DNA from: Actinomycetota bacterium
Lineage (GTDB): Bacteria; Actinomycetota; Thermoleophilia; Gaiellales; Gaiellaceae
Direction: 5' to 3'
DNA length: 7,474 nucleotides
Assembly (NCBI GenBank): GCA_016870235.1
Contig: VGCB01000124.1
Span: forward strand, 1 to 7,474
Within the stretch, counting starts at the first letter, position 1, and each line of letters begins with the position of its first letter. Shown here piece after piece: positions 6,075 through 7,474 of the stretch. Position numbers and translations under genes: made by a program. The notes beneath the pieces were generated by a model that made no database searches, was not told the origin of the DNA, and was given only the letters and a program-made list of their open reading frames with translations.

Positions 6075-6512
6075 ATGCCGCTTCGGACGCGTCACGTCCG
6101 CTGGCTCTGGCTCGCGCTCGCGTATCTGAGCGCCGCGGTCGCGCTCGTCGGGGTCGTGGTGCCGGTTCTCCCGACGACGCCGTTCGCGCTTCTCGCTGCC
6201 TATGCGGCTGCGCGTGGCTCGGATCGGCTCCATGCGTGGATCCTCGCCCACCCGACCCTCGGCCCGCTCGTGACCGCCTGGCACGACGGCCGCCGCGTCG
6301 GGCGCCGGCCGAAGCTCGTCGCGACCGCGACGATGGCGGTGTCGGCCGCGATCATGTTCGCCGTCGCGCCGACGCCGTGGCTGGCGGCCGGGGTGACGGC
6401 GTTCATGGGCGCGGTCGCGACCTGGCTCTGGCTCCGGCCGGAGCCGTCAGCAGACGAGCGCCTCGACGGCGCGGCGGAGGACGCGCGCGCCGAGCGCGCA
6501 CTGCCCGGGTGA
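6075..6512 (+). CDS. DUF454 (YbaN-like) small membrane protein
   Basis: Predicted 145-residue inner-membrane protein of unknown function. The DUF454 signature is clear: hydrophobic segment 10-28, then VVPVLPTTPFALLAAYAAARGS (about 28-49), then the short amphipathic LHAWILAHPTLGPLVTAWHDGRRV region (52-75) and K80, then two further hydrophobic stretches at about 82-98 and 101-120. The family (E. coli YbaN) is usually 110-130 residues, and the last 20 or so residues here form a polar, alanine-rich tail without family character. That tail is entirely within the 66-bp overlap with the opposite-strand hydrolase. ATG 6075 is set by the family N-terminus and the -10 at 6062. The 70-aa gene is divergent, sharing the 174-bp intergenic region. 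Confidence 0.88.
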   Translation: MPLRTRHVRWLWLALAYLSAAVALVGVVVPVLPTTPFALLAAYAAARGSDRLHAWILAHPTLGPLVTAWHDGRRVGRRPKLVATATMAVSAAIMFAVAPTPWLAAGVTAFMGAVATWLWLRPEPSADERLDGAAEDARAERALPG

Positions 6513-7474
6513 GGTGTGCTCGGCCGGGTCGTGGCTGATCCCGCCACGGCTCGGAACGAACAGCATCCCCGCCGGGACGTGCGCGCCGAGCATCATCGCG
6601 TCGTGCCCGGCCCCGCTCGGGAGGCGCCGGTGGCCCGCGCCTTCGAGCTCGGCCGCCCGCTCGAGCGCGTCGACCATCGCGGTGTCCATCGGGACCGGGT
6701 CGAGGCGGTAGATCTCGGCGATCTCGACCTCGAGCCCCTCGTCCGCGGCGATCAGCTCGACGATGGCGCCGACGTCGCGGAACAGCCGGTCGTAGCCCTC
6801 GCGCGTGGCCGAGCGGACGTCGATCGTGAACGAGCACCGTCCGGGGACGACGTTCTTGCCGCCGTTCGGGATCTCGACGATGCCGACGTTCGCGGTCATC
6901 CCGTCGGTTCCGCACGCGAGGTCGCGGAGGCGGAGCGCGGCGCGCGCAGTACCGGCGAACGCGTCGCGGCGGAGCGTCATCGGCGTCGTGCCAGCGTGGT
7001 TCGCCTGGCCTGAGTAGGTGACGTGGAGGCCGAGGAGGCCGACGATCGACGTCACGATCCCGACGTCGAGGCCCTCGGTCTCGAGGACGGGGCCCTGCTC
7101 GATGTGGAGCTCGAGGTAGCCGTCGACGCCGTCGATCCCGCGGGCCTCGGCGAGACGGTCGACGTCGCGATCCCAGGCCCGCATCGCCTCGCGCAGCGTG
7201 ATGCCGCCTACGTCGGCCCGCTCGGCGACGTCGCCGAGCTCGGCGCCGACGAACGACCGGCTGCCGAGGAGCGACGTCCCGAACCGCGTGCCTTCCTCGT
7301 CCATGAACGAGGCGAGCCGGAGCGGGCGGCGTGGTGTCCGGCCGTCGCGCCTCATCGCCCGCATGACGTCGAGGGCCGCGAGGACGCCGAGCGTGCCGTC
7401 GAACCGGCCGGCGTTCGGGACCGTGTCGAGGTGCGACCCGATCAGGAGCGCCGGTCCCGTCCCGGCGTCCCAGC
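6447..7474 (-). CDS. M20-family Zn-dependent amidohydrolase (carbamoylase/allantoate amidohydrolase type), 5' end outside window
   Basis: The visible 341 residues form the C-terminal part of a cytosolic dinuclear-metal hydrolase of the amidase/hydantoinase/carbamoylase group, usually 400-430 residues, so about 60-90 N-terminal residues lie beyond base 7474. In visible numbering, metal ligands are H14 (GSHLDTV), D25 (GRFDG), E59-E60 (DEEGTRF), H123 (LHIEQGP) and H314 (GISHDPAEHT). The lid/dimerisation domain carries ANHAGTTPM (about 157-165) and PGRCSFTIDVRS (about 210-221). The first in-frame ATG inside the window (7364) is internal, because the catalytic GSHLDTV lies upstream of it. Family members hydrolyse N-carbamoyl-L-amino acids, N-carbamoyl-beta-alanine or allantoate in pyrimidine, purine or hydantoin breakdown. 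The residues seen do not decide among these, and no pathway partner is visible. Confidence 0.92.
   Translation of the reverse strand, partial: WDAGTGPALLIGSHLDTVPNAGRFDGTLGVLAALDVMRAMRRDGRTPRRPLRLASFMDEEGTRFGTSLLGSRSFVGAELGDVAERADVGGITLREAMRAWDRDVDRLAEARGIDGVDGYLELHIEQGPVLETEGLDVGIVTSIVGLLGLHVTYSGQANHAGTTPMTLRRDAFAGTARAALRLRDLACGTDGMTANVGIVEIPNGGKNVVPGRCSFTIDVRSATREGYDRLFRDVGAIVELIAADEGLEVEIAEIYRLDPVPMDTAMVDALERAAELEGAGHRRLPSGAGHDAMMLGAHVPAGMLFVPSRGGISHDPAEHTSPGQCALGARVLRRAVEALVC

Noticed and set aside
6403..6915. Minus-strand 170-codon frame within the hydrolase region
   Set aside because: Arg-rich shadow of the hydrolase on the same strand in another frame; no motifs.

Overview
The window is very GC-rich, with G/C at almost every third codon position and many long shadow reading frames. 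Three plus-strand genes start exactly 7 nt after a TANNNT -10 hexamer, the arrangement expected of leaderless transcripts. GlgC resembles actinobacterial ADP-glucose pyrophosphorylases, and a small GC-P-motif protein looks like a type common in actinobacteria. Together these suggest Actinomycetota, perhaps a Thermoleophilia/Gaiellales-like lineage. That placement is inferred from style and recall, not from a marker gene.

Bases 39-4568 hold a compact plus-strand glycogen cluster in the order glgA (GT5 glycogen synthase), glgC (ADP-glucose pyrophosphorylase), glgB (GH13 branching enzyme). GlgC makes ADP-glucose from ATP and glucose-1-phosphate, GlgA would extend alpha-1,4 chains with it, and GlgB adds alpha-1,6 branches, so the classical ADP-glucose route is complete. 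glgC has its own apparent leaderless promoter. glgB follows glgC by 3 nt with a GTG start and looks translationally coupled. GlgA is odd: the KxGGL signature that contacts ADP-glucose in the family reads VVGGL.

Bases 4579-5664 encode an AI-2E/PerM-family membrane protein, apparently with its own leaderless promoter and not obviously linked to glycogen. A 70-residue unknown protein (5688-5900) converges on it from the minus strand.

Bases 5901-6074 are a divergent intergenic region of lower GC than its surroundings, with a perfect 8+8 bp inverted repeat that could be an operator. To its right a DUF454 (YbaN-like) small membrane protein (6075-6512) runs on the plus strand. It overlaps by 66 bp, tail to tail and codon-in-register, a minus-strand M20-family amidohydrolase of the carbamoylase/allantoate amidohydrolase type. 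The 5' end of that gene lies beyond the right edge.

I see no mobile element, CRISPR array, rRNA or tRNA. The window is mostly ordinary metabolism. I found no convincing new multi-gene system; the points of interest are the variant GlgA motif, the start-site architecture, the intergenic dyad and the antisense overlap.
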